From positions 1-35,512 of the forward strand of contig JACZKP010000009.1 of assembly GCA_014860005.1 (NCBI GenBank): DNA of 35,512 nt, read 5' to 3'. Source of the stretch: Verrucomicrobiota bacterium. Its GTDB lineage: Bacteria > Verrucomicrobiota > Verrucomicrobiae > Limisphaerales > UBA11358. Positions 1-8,196 of the stretch are shown here, piece after piece. A model generated the notes under the pieces. The model ran no database searches and had not been told where the DNA came from. It saw only the letters and a program-made list of their open reading frames with translations. The stretch's first letter is position 1. Each line of letters starts with the position of its first letter. The position numbers were made by a program, and so were the translations under genes.

Positions 1-380
1 TAAGTCAGCTTGAATCACTTTACCTCGACCATACCCAGATTTCCGAAGCAGGTCTGGCAAATCTCGCGGCGCTAGCTCAACTCGACGCTCTGCGCCTCGA
101 CCACACCCAGGTAAACGACGCCGGACTACAACATCTGTCCAGGTTACCGCGACTTCGGTATCTCAGTTTGCAGGGGACCCGGATCACTGGGGGTGGATTG
201 CGCCACCTAAACGGGTCTTCTACGTTGAGGTATTTGTTACTGCCGGAGGACATGCCTCATCCTGAAGAGTTGCAGCGTCTTCATCAGGCGATCCCTGAAT
301 GCTGGATTTACCTTGGAGGCCGATTCTGGTTAACCCAATCCCAATCAAGTTTGCGTGAAGAGGGGGATATGCGGAATTGA
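1..380 (+). CDS. Leucine-rich repeat protein, C-terminal part (5' end outside window)
   Basis: The frame is open from base 3 to the stop at 378-380, so only the last 125 residues are seen. At least three consecutive ~24-residue repeats are visible, of the bacterial form LxxLxLxxTxIxxAGLxxLxxL (for example LESLYLDHTQIS and LDALRLDHTQVN, each followed by AGL). They end in a non-repetitive cap with a Trp/Tyr-rich tail (ECWIYLGGRFW). This spacing is that of the LRR proteins common in Planctomycetes and Verrucomicrobia, which usually serve as protein-interaction surfaces. No membrane segment or catalytic domain lies in the visible part, so the specific role cannot be given. The family call is secure from the repeats. 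Confidence 0.8.
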   Translation, partial: SQLESLYLDHTQISEAGLANLAALAQLDALRLDHTQVNDAGLQHLSRLPRLRYLSLQGTRITGGGLRHLNGSSTLRYLLLPEDMPHPEELQRLHQAIPECWIYLGGRFWLTQSQSSLREEGDMRN

Positions 381-477
381 GGGCTGTTGACGGCCTATGG
401 CGCGAAAAGGTGACAGCACCCGGCCATTGTGGAATGTGACATTGACAGAGCGAGGCAGGCGGCTAACTACGGCGGAC

Positions 478-575
478 ATGGCGCGAAAACTCCGCGTCCA
501 ATACCCTGGCGCAATGTACCACCTGATGAACCGGGGTGACCGACGGGAACCCATTTTCAAAGACGACCGTGAAGG
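478..575 (+). pseudogene. Remnant of a REP-associated tyrosine transposase (RAYT, Y1/IS200-like)
   Basis: The ATG at 478 opens MARKLRVQYPGAMYHLMNRG followed by DRREPIFKDDRE. This matches the very conserved N-terminus of RAYT transposases. After about 32 residues the similarity stops abruptly. The rest of the domain, with the HUH histidines and catalytic Tyr, is absent: the frame ends at 660 with unrelated sequence, and the next gene begins soon after. The gene is therefore a 5' fragment left by a deletion or by insertion of foreign sequence. RAYTs normally mobilise REP/REPIN palindromes, and such a palindrome lies at the other end of this window (35380-35512). The 12-mer ATGGCGCGAAAA occurs both at the start codon (478-489) and 81 bases upstream (397-408). 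Confidence 0.75.
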
Positions 576-688
576 CGAGAATGACGCTAAGGGTTCGTGG
601 GGAATTACCCAACATCAGCAAGTGGGCGGGATTGCCGATGGAATTCGCCTTTACGCATGAAACCGGCAACGACTTCCTCGCCCCCCTT

Positions 689-3142
689 ATGCAGCCCGTT
701 TCCATTGCCGCCAAAATAGGTTTAGCCAACAGTCAACCGGCGCGCGGTCAGGCAGGTTCACGCGGATTCGTCGCAAGAGACCCACGGACAAGGCTGGCCG
801 CGTTTCTGCCGGGCGCGGGTCTCGCACTGGTTTGCTTCTCGGCAATTGCCATGCCTCCTTCCGTCAGTGCGGCGCCGGGCGAGGTGGCCAACCCGGAATC
901 GCGCCGGTTGTGGAAACCGGTTGCTGACGAAGTGTATTTGCAGGAGGTCGGCGAGAAGGTCGCCACGGACAAGCCGGTTACGGCGGTGGCCGTTCACGCC
1001 GGCGCAGTGTATGCCGTCGTCGGTGGAACGATGAAATCCTTGCGGGAGGGGAATCTGGTGGATGCAAATGGTGCTCCAGCCGGTGTGAAACGAATGCGGT
1101 CGCTTGGCGGTGCGCTGTGGGCGGCGGCGGAGCATGGGACGTATCATTTCTCCGATGGCAACTGGTCGCGGGTGGACGAAAAGCCATTCACTGATTTTTG
1201 TGTTCATCTTGGCCAGGTTTACGGAGCGACACGCGATGCTGTTTTCCGGTTTGAATCAGGCCGGTTCGTCAATATCCGCCCCGCCGGTGGCTACTTGTCG
1301 AGCGACAGCACGGTGGTGATGGAGGATTTCACACAGGTGCTGGCCAATCCCGTGCGGATTGGTCCGGTGGAACGCATCGCATCCTACAGCGGCACGCTTT
1401 ACCTGTTGCGTCCCGGTGAACTGGCCTTGCTCGACGGCAAGACCTTCGTGGAAAATCCGGTGGACTGGGGCATGATGCCGTCGCCGGTCACGCGCGATAT
1501 GCTGGCGCGGGGCAGCCGGCTTTATGTGGCCACGGATCGCGGCGTGGCGATGTTGCGTGGCATGGCGCTGACGACGTTGCGCGGTGCGGACGGGCTGCCC
1601 TTCGAGGATACCACGTGCCTGGCCGAAGGTTTCGGCGGCGATCTGTGGATCGGCACGAGCCGTGGCGCGATTCGTCAAACGGGCGACGAGTTTCATTATT
1701 TCGGCGCGCAACACTGGTTGCCCGGTGATTATGTGCGCGACATAGCGGTGGGTGAGCGCGACGTGTACATCGCGACGGATGGTGGATTAGGCATCATCCG
1801 CTATGAGCCTTTCACGCTGGAGCAGAAGGCGGCGTATTTCGAGCGGGAGTTGGAGCAATCCGGGTTCAAGCGGCTGGGCTTCGTTCACAAACTCTATTGG
1901 TCAGGTGATGCGAATGGTTGGTTGCGGGAAATCAGTGACAATGATGGCGGGCACACAGCGCATTATCTGGCGGCCATGGTTTTCAAATACGCGGCCACGG
2001 GAGAGGAGCAGGCGCGGCAGGAGGCGTTGGAGGCGTTCAAGGCGATGGTCTGGCTGGATGACATCACGCCGAAGCCGGGTTTCATTGCGCGCTCGGTGTG
2101 GTCCGTCAAGGCGGACAAGGGGCAGCGCGCCACGCAAGGATCAGGCGGCTTGCCGGCCAAGTGGTATCCCACGGAGGACGGGCTTTGGATTTGGAAAGGC
2201 GACACTTCGAGCGATGAAGTGAACGCTCACTTTTATGCCATCGCGCTCTTCCATGATCTCGCGGCCAAAGGGCCGGAGAAGGAACGCGCGGCCAAGCACC
2301 TTGCCAACATCACCACGCACATCATCGAGAACGGCTGGGTGTTGCGCGACATGGATGGCAAGCCGACGCGTTGGGGACGATGGGATCCTGAATACCTTCT
2401 GCGCCCCTACGGAATCGAGTCGCGCGGTTTGAACGGAATGGAGGCGCAAACTTACGTGCAGACCGCGCATGCGTTGACGGGTGAACAGCGATTTCAGGCG
2501 GGTCTCGAACAGCTTTTGCAATGGCGTTACCACACCTACACGGTCCGCCAGAAGATGACCTTCCCGCCGGATTCGGTTGTGCCGTGGGACGATGAACTGG
2601 CGTTTCGCTGTTATCATCCGTTGCTCCGATACGCGCGCGATCCGGAACTGCGGTCCATTTATTTGCGCAGCCTGGAGCGGCATTGGGAAGTGATGCGGAT
2701 GCAGCGGGTACCATTCTTCAACTTTATCTACGGTGCACTCACGGGGAACGACTGCGAAGTGCCACAGGCAGTGCAACATCTTCGCGAGTGGTCGCTGGAC
2801 TTGGTGAGTCACACCTACCGCAATTCGCATCGGCACGACCTTGCGCAGCGTGCCGGCTACGTGCCTTACGGGGGTGGCACCCGTGCGATTTCGCCGCGCG
2901 AATCCGCCGCCGATTGGGGCAGCCGCTCCGCACTGGAGTATGACGGCGGCAGTGGCGGTCGAGTGATGACGCCGCCCATCGGCTGGCTGGAGGATTACTG
3001 GATGGGCCGGTATTACGGATTCATCAAGGCGCCGAAGTCAGAGGATATAGACCTGAACTTCCTACCGTCACGGGCTGCGTCCAAACGGGGTGCATCACCG
3101 TACAACGGTCCGGCGCGGCCGAAGGGCGGATGGGAAGAGTAG
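689..3142 (+). CDS. Exported protein: N-terminal beta-propeller (sensor-type repeats) plus C-terminal helical domain
   Basis: The frame is open from a GTG at 536, but the ATG at 689 is preferred. It gives an N-terminus with Arg residues followed by a hydrophobic stretch (LAAFLPGAGLALVCFSAIA) and an Ala-rich cleavage region, so the protein is probably exported. Residues ~80-400 contain repeats such as LYVATDRGVAML, DLWIGTSRGAIRQ and DVYIATDGGLGII. These are the blade motifs of the propeller found in the periplasmic part of hybrid two-component sensors. Residues ~410-780 are helical and rich in Trp, Tyr and His, resembling an (alpha/alpha)-barrel of the glycosidase or epimerase kind, but I recognise no named family. 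No histidine kinase follows. It is probably a periplasmic or surface carbohydrate-related protein; the substrate is unknown. The start is uncertain because the RAYT fragment abuts it. Confidence 0.7.
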   Translation: MQPVSIAAKIGLANSQPARGQAGSRGFVARDPRTRLAAFLPGAGLALVCFSAIAMPPSVSAAPGEVANPESRRLWKPVADEVYLQEVGEKVATDKPVTAVAVHAGAVYAVVGGTMKSLREGNLVDANGAPAGVKRMRSLGGALWAAAEHGTYHFSDGNWSRVDEKPFTDFCVHLGQVYGATRDAVFRFESGRFVNIRPAGGYLSSDSTVVMEDFTQVLANPVRIGPVERIASYSGTLYLLRPGELALLDGKTFVENPVDWGMMPSPVTRDMLARGSRLYVATDRGVAMLRGMALTTLRGADGLPFEDTTCLAEGFGGDLWIGTSRGAIRQTGDEFHYFGAQHWLPGDYVRDIAVGERDVYIATDGGLGIIRYEPFTLEQKAAYFERELEQSGFKRLGFVHKLYWSGDANGWLREISDNDGGHTAHYLAAMVFKYAATGEEQARQEALEAFKAMVWLDDITPKPGFIARSVWSVKADKGQRATQGSGGLPAKWYPTEDGLWIWKGDTSSDEVNAHFYAIALFHDLAAKGPEKERAAKHLANITTHIIENGWVLRDMDGKPTRWGRWDPEYLLRPYGIESRGLNGMEAQTYVQTAHALTGEQRFQAGLEQLLQWRYHTYTVRQKMTFPPDSVVPWDDELAFRCYHPLLRYARDPELRSIYLRSLERHWEVMRMQRVPFFNFIYGALTGNDCEVPQAVQHLREWSLDLVSHTYRNSHRHDLAQRAGYVPYGGGTRAISPRESAADWGSRSALEYDGGSGGRVMTPPIGWLEDYWMGRYYGFIKAPKSEDIDLNFLPSRAASKRGASPYNGPARPKGGWEE

Positions 3143-3205
3143 AATCCGCGTTGCCTGGCATCCTCGTCATGAGTAATCTCCCGCGTGCATCCTGAATTGC
3201 TTTCC

Positions 3206-4159
3206 ATGAAAATTCACGCTCTCCTCGCTTTATCGTTGTCACTGTGCGCCATGGTAGGATTCAGTGCCGAACAGCGTTCGCTGGCCGAGCGGCTCGGCTA
3301 CAAGGCCACCGACAAGATTCTCATCATCAATGGCGACGATACGGGTATGTGCCACGCGGCCAACCTCGCGACGATTGAGTGTCTGGAAAAGGGAGTCATG
3401 CGCTCGGCCACGATTATGGTGCCGTGTCCATGGTTTCCCGAGATTGCCGCCTACGCGAAACAAAATCCAGACAAGGCTTTTGGCATTCATCTTTGTCACA
3501 CCTCCGAATGGGTGAAGTATCGCTGGGGGCCGGTGGCTGAGCGCGACCAAGTGCCTGGGTTGATTGATCCAGACGGTTACTTATGGCGTGGCGTCGAAGA
3601 CGTTTACAAAAACGCCAAACCCGAGGAGGCATTGATCGAAGGCCGGGCACAAATCAAACGCGCACTGTCCGCCGGCATTGACGTGACGCATCTGGATTCG
3701 CACATGGGCACGCTGCAGCTTCACCCGGATTATGTGAAGGTGTATTTGCAACTGGCGGTCGAGTTCAATCTGCCCGTGCGCATGGCGTCGCAGGAAACTT
3801 TGGCCCGATTCGGCCAGACAGAACTGCGCCAGCAGTTCACCGCCCAGGGGATCATGTTCCCGGATTACTTTGTGTACGACGAATTGAAGGATCTGAAGAA
3901 AGGCGTGAAACCATTTTGGATGAACATTGTGAAGAACTTGAAGCCGGGAGTGACGGAGCTTTACATCCATGCCGCGCTGCCCACCGACGAGTCGAAGGCG
4001 ATTACGGGTTCTTGGGCAACGCGCGCGCAGGAGTATGAGCTGTTTGCCAAGGACGAGGACATGAAACGGCTGATCGAGGAGGAGAAGATCATCCTGATCA
4101 GTTTCCGGCCGATTCGCGAGCTGCAACGTAGCGAGCGGAGAAGCGGGGCGGTTCGCTGA
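3206..4159 (+). CDS. Exported YdjC/ChbG-like carbohydrate deacetylase
   Basis: The ATG at 3206 is chosen over the in-frame GTG at 3185 because it begins a clean signal peptide (MKIHALLALSLSLCAMVGFS, then AEQ). The mature protein has the YdjC/ChbG fold signatures: a metal-binding Asp pair in INGDDTGMC (residues ~41-49), HLCH, and HLDSH at ~162-166, whose two His residues complete the metal site. The family removes N-acetyl groups from chito-oligosaccharides in a metal-dependent way. Characterised members such as ChbG are cytoplasmic, so a signal peptide is notable and suggests action on sugars outside the cytoplasm. The length (317 residues) is slightly above the usual 250-300. The C-terminus (SERRSGAVR) looks loosely added. 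The gene lies 63 bases after the propeller protein and may be co-transcribed with it. Confidence 0.8.
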   Translation: MKIHALLALSLSLCAMVGFSAEQRSLAERLGYKATDKILIINGDDTGMCHAANLATIECLEKGVMRSATIMVPCPWFPEIAAYAKQNPDKAFGIHLCHTSEWVKYRWGPVAERDQVPGLIDPDGYLWRGVEDVYKNAKPEEALIEGRAQIKRALSAGIDVTHLDSHMGTLQLHPDYVKVYLQLAVEFNLPVRMASQETLARFGQTELRQQFTAQGIMFPDYFVYDELKDLKKGVKPFWMNIVKNLKPGVTELYIHAALPTDESKAITGSWATRAQEYELFAKDEDMKRLIEEEKIILISFRPIRELQRSERRSGAVR

Positions 4160-4459
4160 TTGGCAGACTTTGATCGCGGATGCTGTAAGCCGCCGGCGGC
4201 AACAGTGCATCCGGCAGACTTGTAGTTCCAAATCGGTTCACCGCCCTTTCGTATTGCAGCGTTGCTGAACACCTTGAGGAGTATTTGCAGTTCAGGGACG
4301 ACTAGAACCGGCCCTGAATATCACTGGCATCGCGGTAAACGGCTGTCATCAGTAGGGTGACCTCTCGGGCGTTGATATGCGCCTGTTTTGCCCATTGCGC
4401 CAAGTGCGCCAAGAAAGGCGTTGCGCCTGGCCGGATTCCTGCAATGATAATACGGTCAT
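4160..4459. other. Intergenic stretch upstream of tRNA-Pro
   Basis: No convincing coding frame is present. The only notable sequence is a short direct repeat GCGCCAAG-T-GCGCCAAG near 4397-4413 and the putative tRNA promoter at its right end. A short minus-strand frame across this stretch and the tRNA overlaps the tRNA gene in antisense and is not credible. Confidence 0.5.
4421..4451 (+). promoter_or_regulatory. Candidate sigma70-type promoter of tRNA-Pro
   Basis: GATAAT at 4446-4451 (5 of 6 to the -10 consensus) lies 8 bases before the mature tRNA 5' end. TTGCGC at 4421-4426 could be the -35 box, at a rather long spacing of 19. This is by inspection only; no start site is known. Confidence 0.35.
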
Positions 4460-4536
4460 CGGAGCGTAGCTCAGCTTGGTAGAGCACTTGCTTTGGGAGC
4501 AAGACGTCGCAGGTTCAAATCCTGTCGCTCCGACCA
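4460..4536 (+). tRNA. tRNA-Pro (anticodon TGG)
   Basis: The cloverleaf can be folded by hand. The acceptor stem CGGAGCG pairs with CGCTCCG over 7 bp, followed by discriminator A and an encoded CCA. The D arm is GCTC/GAGC. The anticodon stem CTTGC/GCAAG encloses the loop TTTGGGA, which places TGG at positions 34-36 and so reads Pro codons CCN. The variable region is short, and the T arm is GCAGG/CCTGT with loop TTCAAAT. All stems are complete apart from one G-U pair in the T stem. A run of T follows directly (4537-4542) and may end transcription. Confidence 0.95.
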
Positions 4537-4668
4537 TTTTTTCCTTCGCGCTGCATTTCCACGGACATGGCATCCACGTTACATGGCGGCTCAACCGCGC
4601 CGGTGGATACGGGATTAGTTCGACACGTTTAGAACGGTTGGTAAAGTCACCGCGCACAACTCAGCGCG

Positions 4669-6720
4669 ATGAAATCGAATTTAATCTTACCGGCCACCCC
4701 AAGTGATTCAGCTTCCCGGTTTAACGAGTCTTCAGTCAAACACGGCCCGCTATGGCTCGCCGGACTTTTGTGGCGGTCAGGAGTTTTGACCTGTGTGCTG
4801 GTCGTGGCACTGGGACAAACGCAGGTCGTCGGGCAGGCCAATGCCACCCGTTCGCCACTCGAACGATTGGAACGCGGGAACTTACAGGCTGTTCACGAAG
4901 CCCGGCAGCGTTTTGCCCAGGAACGCCGCCTGCCACCCAGCCACGGGTTATATGATGATTATCGGGCGGTAATGCATGTCCATGCCGAGGACGCGGATCA
5001 TACCAAGGGAACACGACCGGAAATGCTTGCCGCCGCCCGCAAGACCGGCGTGCAGGTCGTGTTCACGACGGACCATCGCGGCCCGAAGCCCGAGGCCTGG
5101 CGCGGATTGCGCGAGGGCGTGCTGTTCATTGCTGGATCGGAGACTGGAAGGGGCACATTGTGGTTTCCGGATTTCGGAGCGGACGGGCAGCCGATTCCAG
5201 ACAGTGGATACCGGTTTCTGAGTCACGTGGAGGAACGTTACGATGCCGACACGGAGGGCATGGTGGGAATGGAGATTGTAAACCGCCACACCGACGCCAT
5301 TCTCGACCGGCGGTTGGAACAGTATTTGAAGGAAGCCGTTGCCGACCCGGATCGCTGGCGCAAGGTGGTGGCGGATTTTCAATCGTTTCCAGACGAGTTC
5401 TTCGGTGCCGGCACAGATTACCGCCCGGAGATGCTCGCCAAGTGGGATCGCGAGACTCAAACGAAACGGTTCACCGGCATGGCCGCCAACGATGCGCATC
5501 AGAACGTCATCATTCAGGGCGTGACCTTCGATCCGTACGAGGTCAGCTTCCGCAATCTCACTACACACATTCTTGCGCGGGGTCTGACCGAGCCGCTCAT
5601 TCGCGAAGCATTGACGAACGGCCAGGTTTATGTGGCGCACGACTGGCTGTGCGATCCAACGGGGTTCATGTTCGGCGCAGTGAATAATCTCGGCGTGTTC
5701 AGCATGGGCGATTCCGCTCTGGTGTTGGGCCGCACCCGGCTGATGGCCGTGACCCCGCTCGCGGCAAAGTTGAAACTGATTCACAAAGGTAGCGTGATCC
5801 ATGAAACCACCGGCACAAACCTGACGTTTGAAGCCAAAGACACCGGACCGTATCGGGTTGAGGCGTGGTTGACCGTCAATGGCGAGGAGCGTCCGTGGAT
5901 TTATTCCAACCCGGTTTATCTGCGTGGCCCGGCGTTGTCGGACTTGATTCTCCCGTCAATGGAAATTTCAGTTGAAGTGGAGTGGCGCAAGGATTTCACC
6001 TACCGGGAAGGTGCGGAGGCGGATGCGACGAAGCACAAGCTTGATGTTTATGTGCCGAAGGGCAAATCCAACGCGCCGGTGTTCTTCTTCATTCACGGCG
6101 GCGCGTGGCGGATGGGCGACCGCTCGCAGTATCCACCGTTGGGCAACCGTTACGCGCACGAAGGATTTGTGACAGTCGTGCCGAGCTATCGGCTCGCACC
6201 CAATCATCCTCATCCGGCGCAGATTGAGGACGTGGCGGCTGCCTTCGCTTGGACTGTGCGGCACATTGCCGGGCAGGGCGGGGATACAAATCGGATTTAT
6301 GTTGGCGGTCATTCAGCGGGCGGCCATTTGGCGGCGTTGTTGAGTCTGGATGAGCGCCATCTCGCTGCGCATCAGCTTTTACCCAAACACATCCGCGGCG
6401 TGCTAGCGTTGAGTGGGGTTTACGATCTCACGGGCGGGGAAGGATTGGAGTCGGTGTTTGGGCGGGACGCGGAGGTGCGGCGAGTGGCCTCGCCGCAAAC
6501 TCACATCCGACGGAATGCCCCGCCGTTTCTGGTGACCTATTGCCAGTGGGATTATTTCAGTCTGCCGGGTCAGGCACGGGCGTTTCATCGCGCGTTGCAG
6601 CAGGCGGGCGTTGCCACTGAACTGGTCTATGTGCCGGGCGAAAACCACATTTCTGAGATGTTGAAAGTTTTCAGCCAGGAAGACCTCACGGTCGCCGCCG
6701 CGTTGAAGTTCATGAAATAA
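4669..6720 (+). CDS. Exported two-domain protein: PHP-type phosphoesterase fused to an alpha/beta-hydrolase (BD-FAE-like esterase)
   Basis: Residues ~25-56 form a hydrophobic export signal. Residues ~98-330 resemble a PHP-type metal-dependent hydrolase: HVHAEDADH at 103-111, FTTDH at 132-136, and later NRH and AANDAH motifs supply the His/Asp metal ligands. Residues ~440-683 are an alpha/beta-hydrolase of the esterase/lipase (bacterial 'dirty' feruloyl esterase or kynurenine-formamidase-like) group. This part has the oxyanion HGGAW at 476-480, nucleophile Ser549 in GHSAGG, Asp628 and His660 (PGENH), so the triad looks complete. Each half is a known fold, but the combination in one exported chain is uncommon. 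It suggests a bifunctional ester plus phospho- or sugar-ester hydrolase acting in the periplasm. The gene is followed after 3 bases by the ceramidase-like gene, so the two probably form an operon. Confidence 0.75.
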   Translation: MKSNLILPATPSDSASRFNESSVKHGPLWLAGLLWRSGVLTCVLVVALGQTQVVGQANATRSPLERLERGNLQAVHEARQRFAQERRLPPSHGLYDDYRAVMHVHAEDADHTKGTRPEMLAAARKTGVQVVFTTDHRGPKPEAWRGLREGVLFIAGSETGRGTLWFPDFGADGQPIPDSGYRFLSHVEERYDADTEGMVGMEIVNRHTDAILDRRLEQYLKEAVADPDRWRKVVADFQSFPDEFFGAGTDYRPEMLAKWDRETQTKRFTGMAANDAHQNVIIQGVTFDPYEVSFRNLTTHILARGLTEPLIREALTNGQVYVAHDWLCDPTGFMFGAVNNLGVFSMGDSALVLGRTRLMAVTPLAAKLKLIHKGSVIHETTGTNLTFEAKDTGPYRVEAWLTVNGEERPWIYSNPVYLRGPALSDLILPSMEISVEVEWRKDFTYREGAEADATKHKLDVYVPKGKSNAPVFFFIHGGAWRMGDRSQYPPLGNRYAHEGFVTVVPSYRLAPNHPHPAQIEDVAAAFAWTVRHIAGQGGDTNRIYVGGHSAGGHLAALLSLDERHLAAHQLLPKHIRGVLALSGVYDLTGGEGLESVFGRDAEVRRVASPQTHIRRNAPPFLVTYCQWDYFSLPGQARAFHRALQQAGVATELVYVPGENHISEMLKVFSQEDLTVAAALKFMK

Positions 6721-6723
6721 ACC

Positions 6724-8139
6724 ATGAGGAAGCCAGGGCGAATCCTTGTTCGTGTTTCAGCGGGCTTGGCGGCATTGGTGGCGGCGGGACTGCTGTTGTG
6801 TCTCGATGGCGTGGATCATCGGCCCTACTTCCGCGAAGCTTATTACACCGATACTGTTGCCCGGCTGCGAACCCAAGCGAGCAGCAATCTTGTGGTGCGC
6901 GGTGAACTGTCCGCTGGCTTTGGCCAGGCCCGGTTGACGCCCACCGTGAACGCGCCAGCGGATGATCCGGCTCAAGGGCAATTCCGCTCAGTGCCGCTGG
7001 CCGGTTACGGTAACCGTAAGGGGAAACCAGCCACCGGCACGCGCGACGATCTCTACGTCAAGGCGGTGGCGTTGCGGGTGGACGACCGCTTGGGAGTGAT
7101 GGTCGGCGCGGACGCCTTGATCATTCCAGCTGAAGTTACCGAGTTGGCGATGCAACGATTGCGCACGGAACATAAGCTGTCGCGCGAGCAGGTTTATCTC
7201 AGTGCCACGCATACACATTGCAGCCTGGGTGGTTGGGGTAAAGGTTTGGTGGCCGAAGCGTTCGCGGGGGAATTTCAACCCGGCACGCGCATCTGGTTTG
7301 CGGATCGCATTGTGTCGGCGGTGCGCGATGCGATTGCGGACTTGCAGCCCGCTTCGTTCGGGCACGGAAGTTTCGACGCGCCCGAATTCGTGCGAAACCG
7401 GCTGGTCGGCGAGTTGGGAAAGGTGGACTCGGAGTTCAGTTTCCTGGTCGTGAAGCAGCAAAGCGGACGGGTTGGCGTTTTGGGCAGCTATTCCGCACAC
7501 GCCACAGTCCTATCCAGCAGCGTCATGGAGTTCAGCGGCGATTATCCGGGCGACTGGCAACGGGCGGTCGAGGCTGCGACCGGCGGGATGGCTGTGTTTT
7601 TGGCCGGCGGCGTGGGCAGCCATTCACCCGTGCCCGGTGACAAGGGGTTTGCGGGCGCGGAACGCATGGGCCGCGCGCTGGCAAAACCGGTGATAGACCA
7701 ATTGGCGGGAACAGGCCTGACGAATGCCGTCACGTTCGGTCTGTTGGGGGTGGATGTTTCGCTGCCGTCATTGAATGTACGCGTGAGTGACGGTATTCGA
7801 CTGCGACCCTGGCTCGCTGCGAAACTTGTGCCCGCCGACCGCACCACCTTCCTGCAGGCGTTCCGGATGAACAACACTGTTTGGATTTCCACGCCGTGCG
7901 ATTTCAGTGGCGAACTGGCTTTGGGCATCAAGGACTCGTTGCGGGTCTAAGGCATGAGTGCCGTTATCACGAGCTTCAATGGTGATTACATTGGCTACGT
8001 GATTTGCGCCCGTTACTACCATCTCGATGGTTACGAGCCGCGCGTGATGTCCTTCTTCGGCCCTAACGTGCCGGATTACTTTGACGAGATGATTCGCGCG
8101 ATGGCGCTGGCTTTGATCAATTCGTCGTCGGGCTTTTGA
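6724..8139 (+). pseudogene. Neutral/alkaline ceramidase-like hydrolase, interrupted by an in-frame TAA
   Basis: Frame 6724-7950 gives 408 residues: a membrane-anchor or signal segment (residues 8-27), then a neutral non-lysosomal ceramidase-type domain. The THTH motif (163-165 region), SYSAH and the GE of FSGELALG are candidate zinc ligands. A TAA at 7948-7950 stops the frame. After one codon the same frame continues from an ATG at 7954 to 8139 with VITSFNGDYIGYV and YYHLDGYEPRVMSFFG, the normal C-terminal end of the family, including the conserved Tyr motif. A single base change (for example CAA to TAA) would explain it. The flanking parts look undamaged, so the change may be recent, a sequencing error, or bypassed by readthrough or re-initiation at the adjacent ATG. 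Ceramidases cleave the amide of ceramide; the real substrate here is unknown. Confidence 0.75.
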
Positions 8140-8196
8140 ACTCGATGCAAACTTGTGGGATTGCCAGCCACGACTGAGTTGGAATGCAGTTCAACC

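Noticed and set aside
576..660. Continuation of the RAYT frame after residue 32
   Set aside because: The residues after KDDRE do not match any part of the transposase, in this or in the other plus frames.
4302..4657. Short minus-strand frames across the tRNA-Pro gene
   Set aside because: They run antisense through a well-folded tRNA and resemble no protein. One contains 'MVGATGFEPATSCSQS', a well-known artefact of tRNA-antisense translation in databases.
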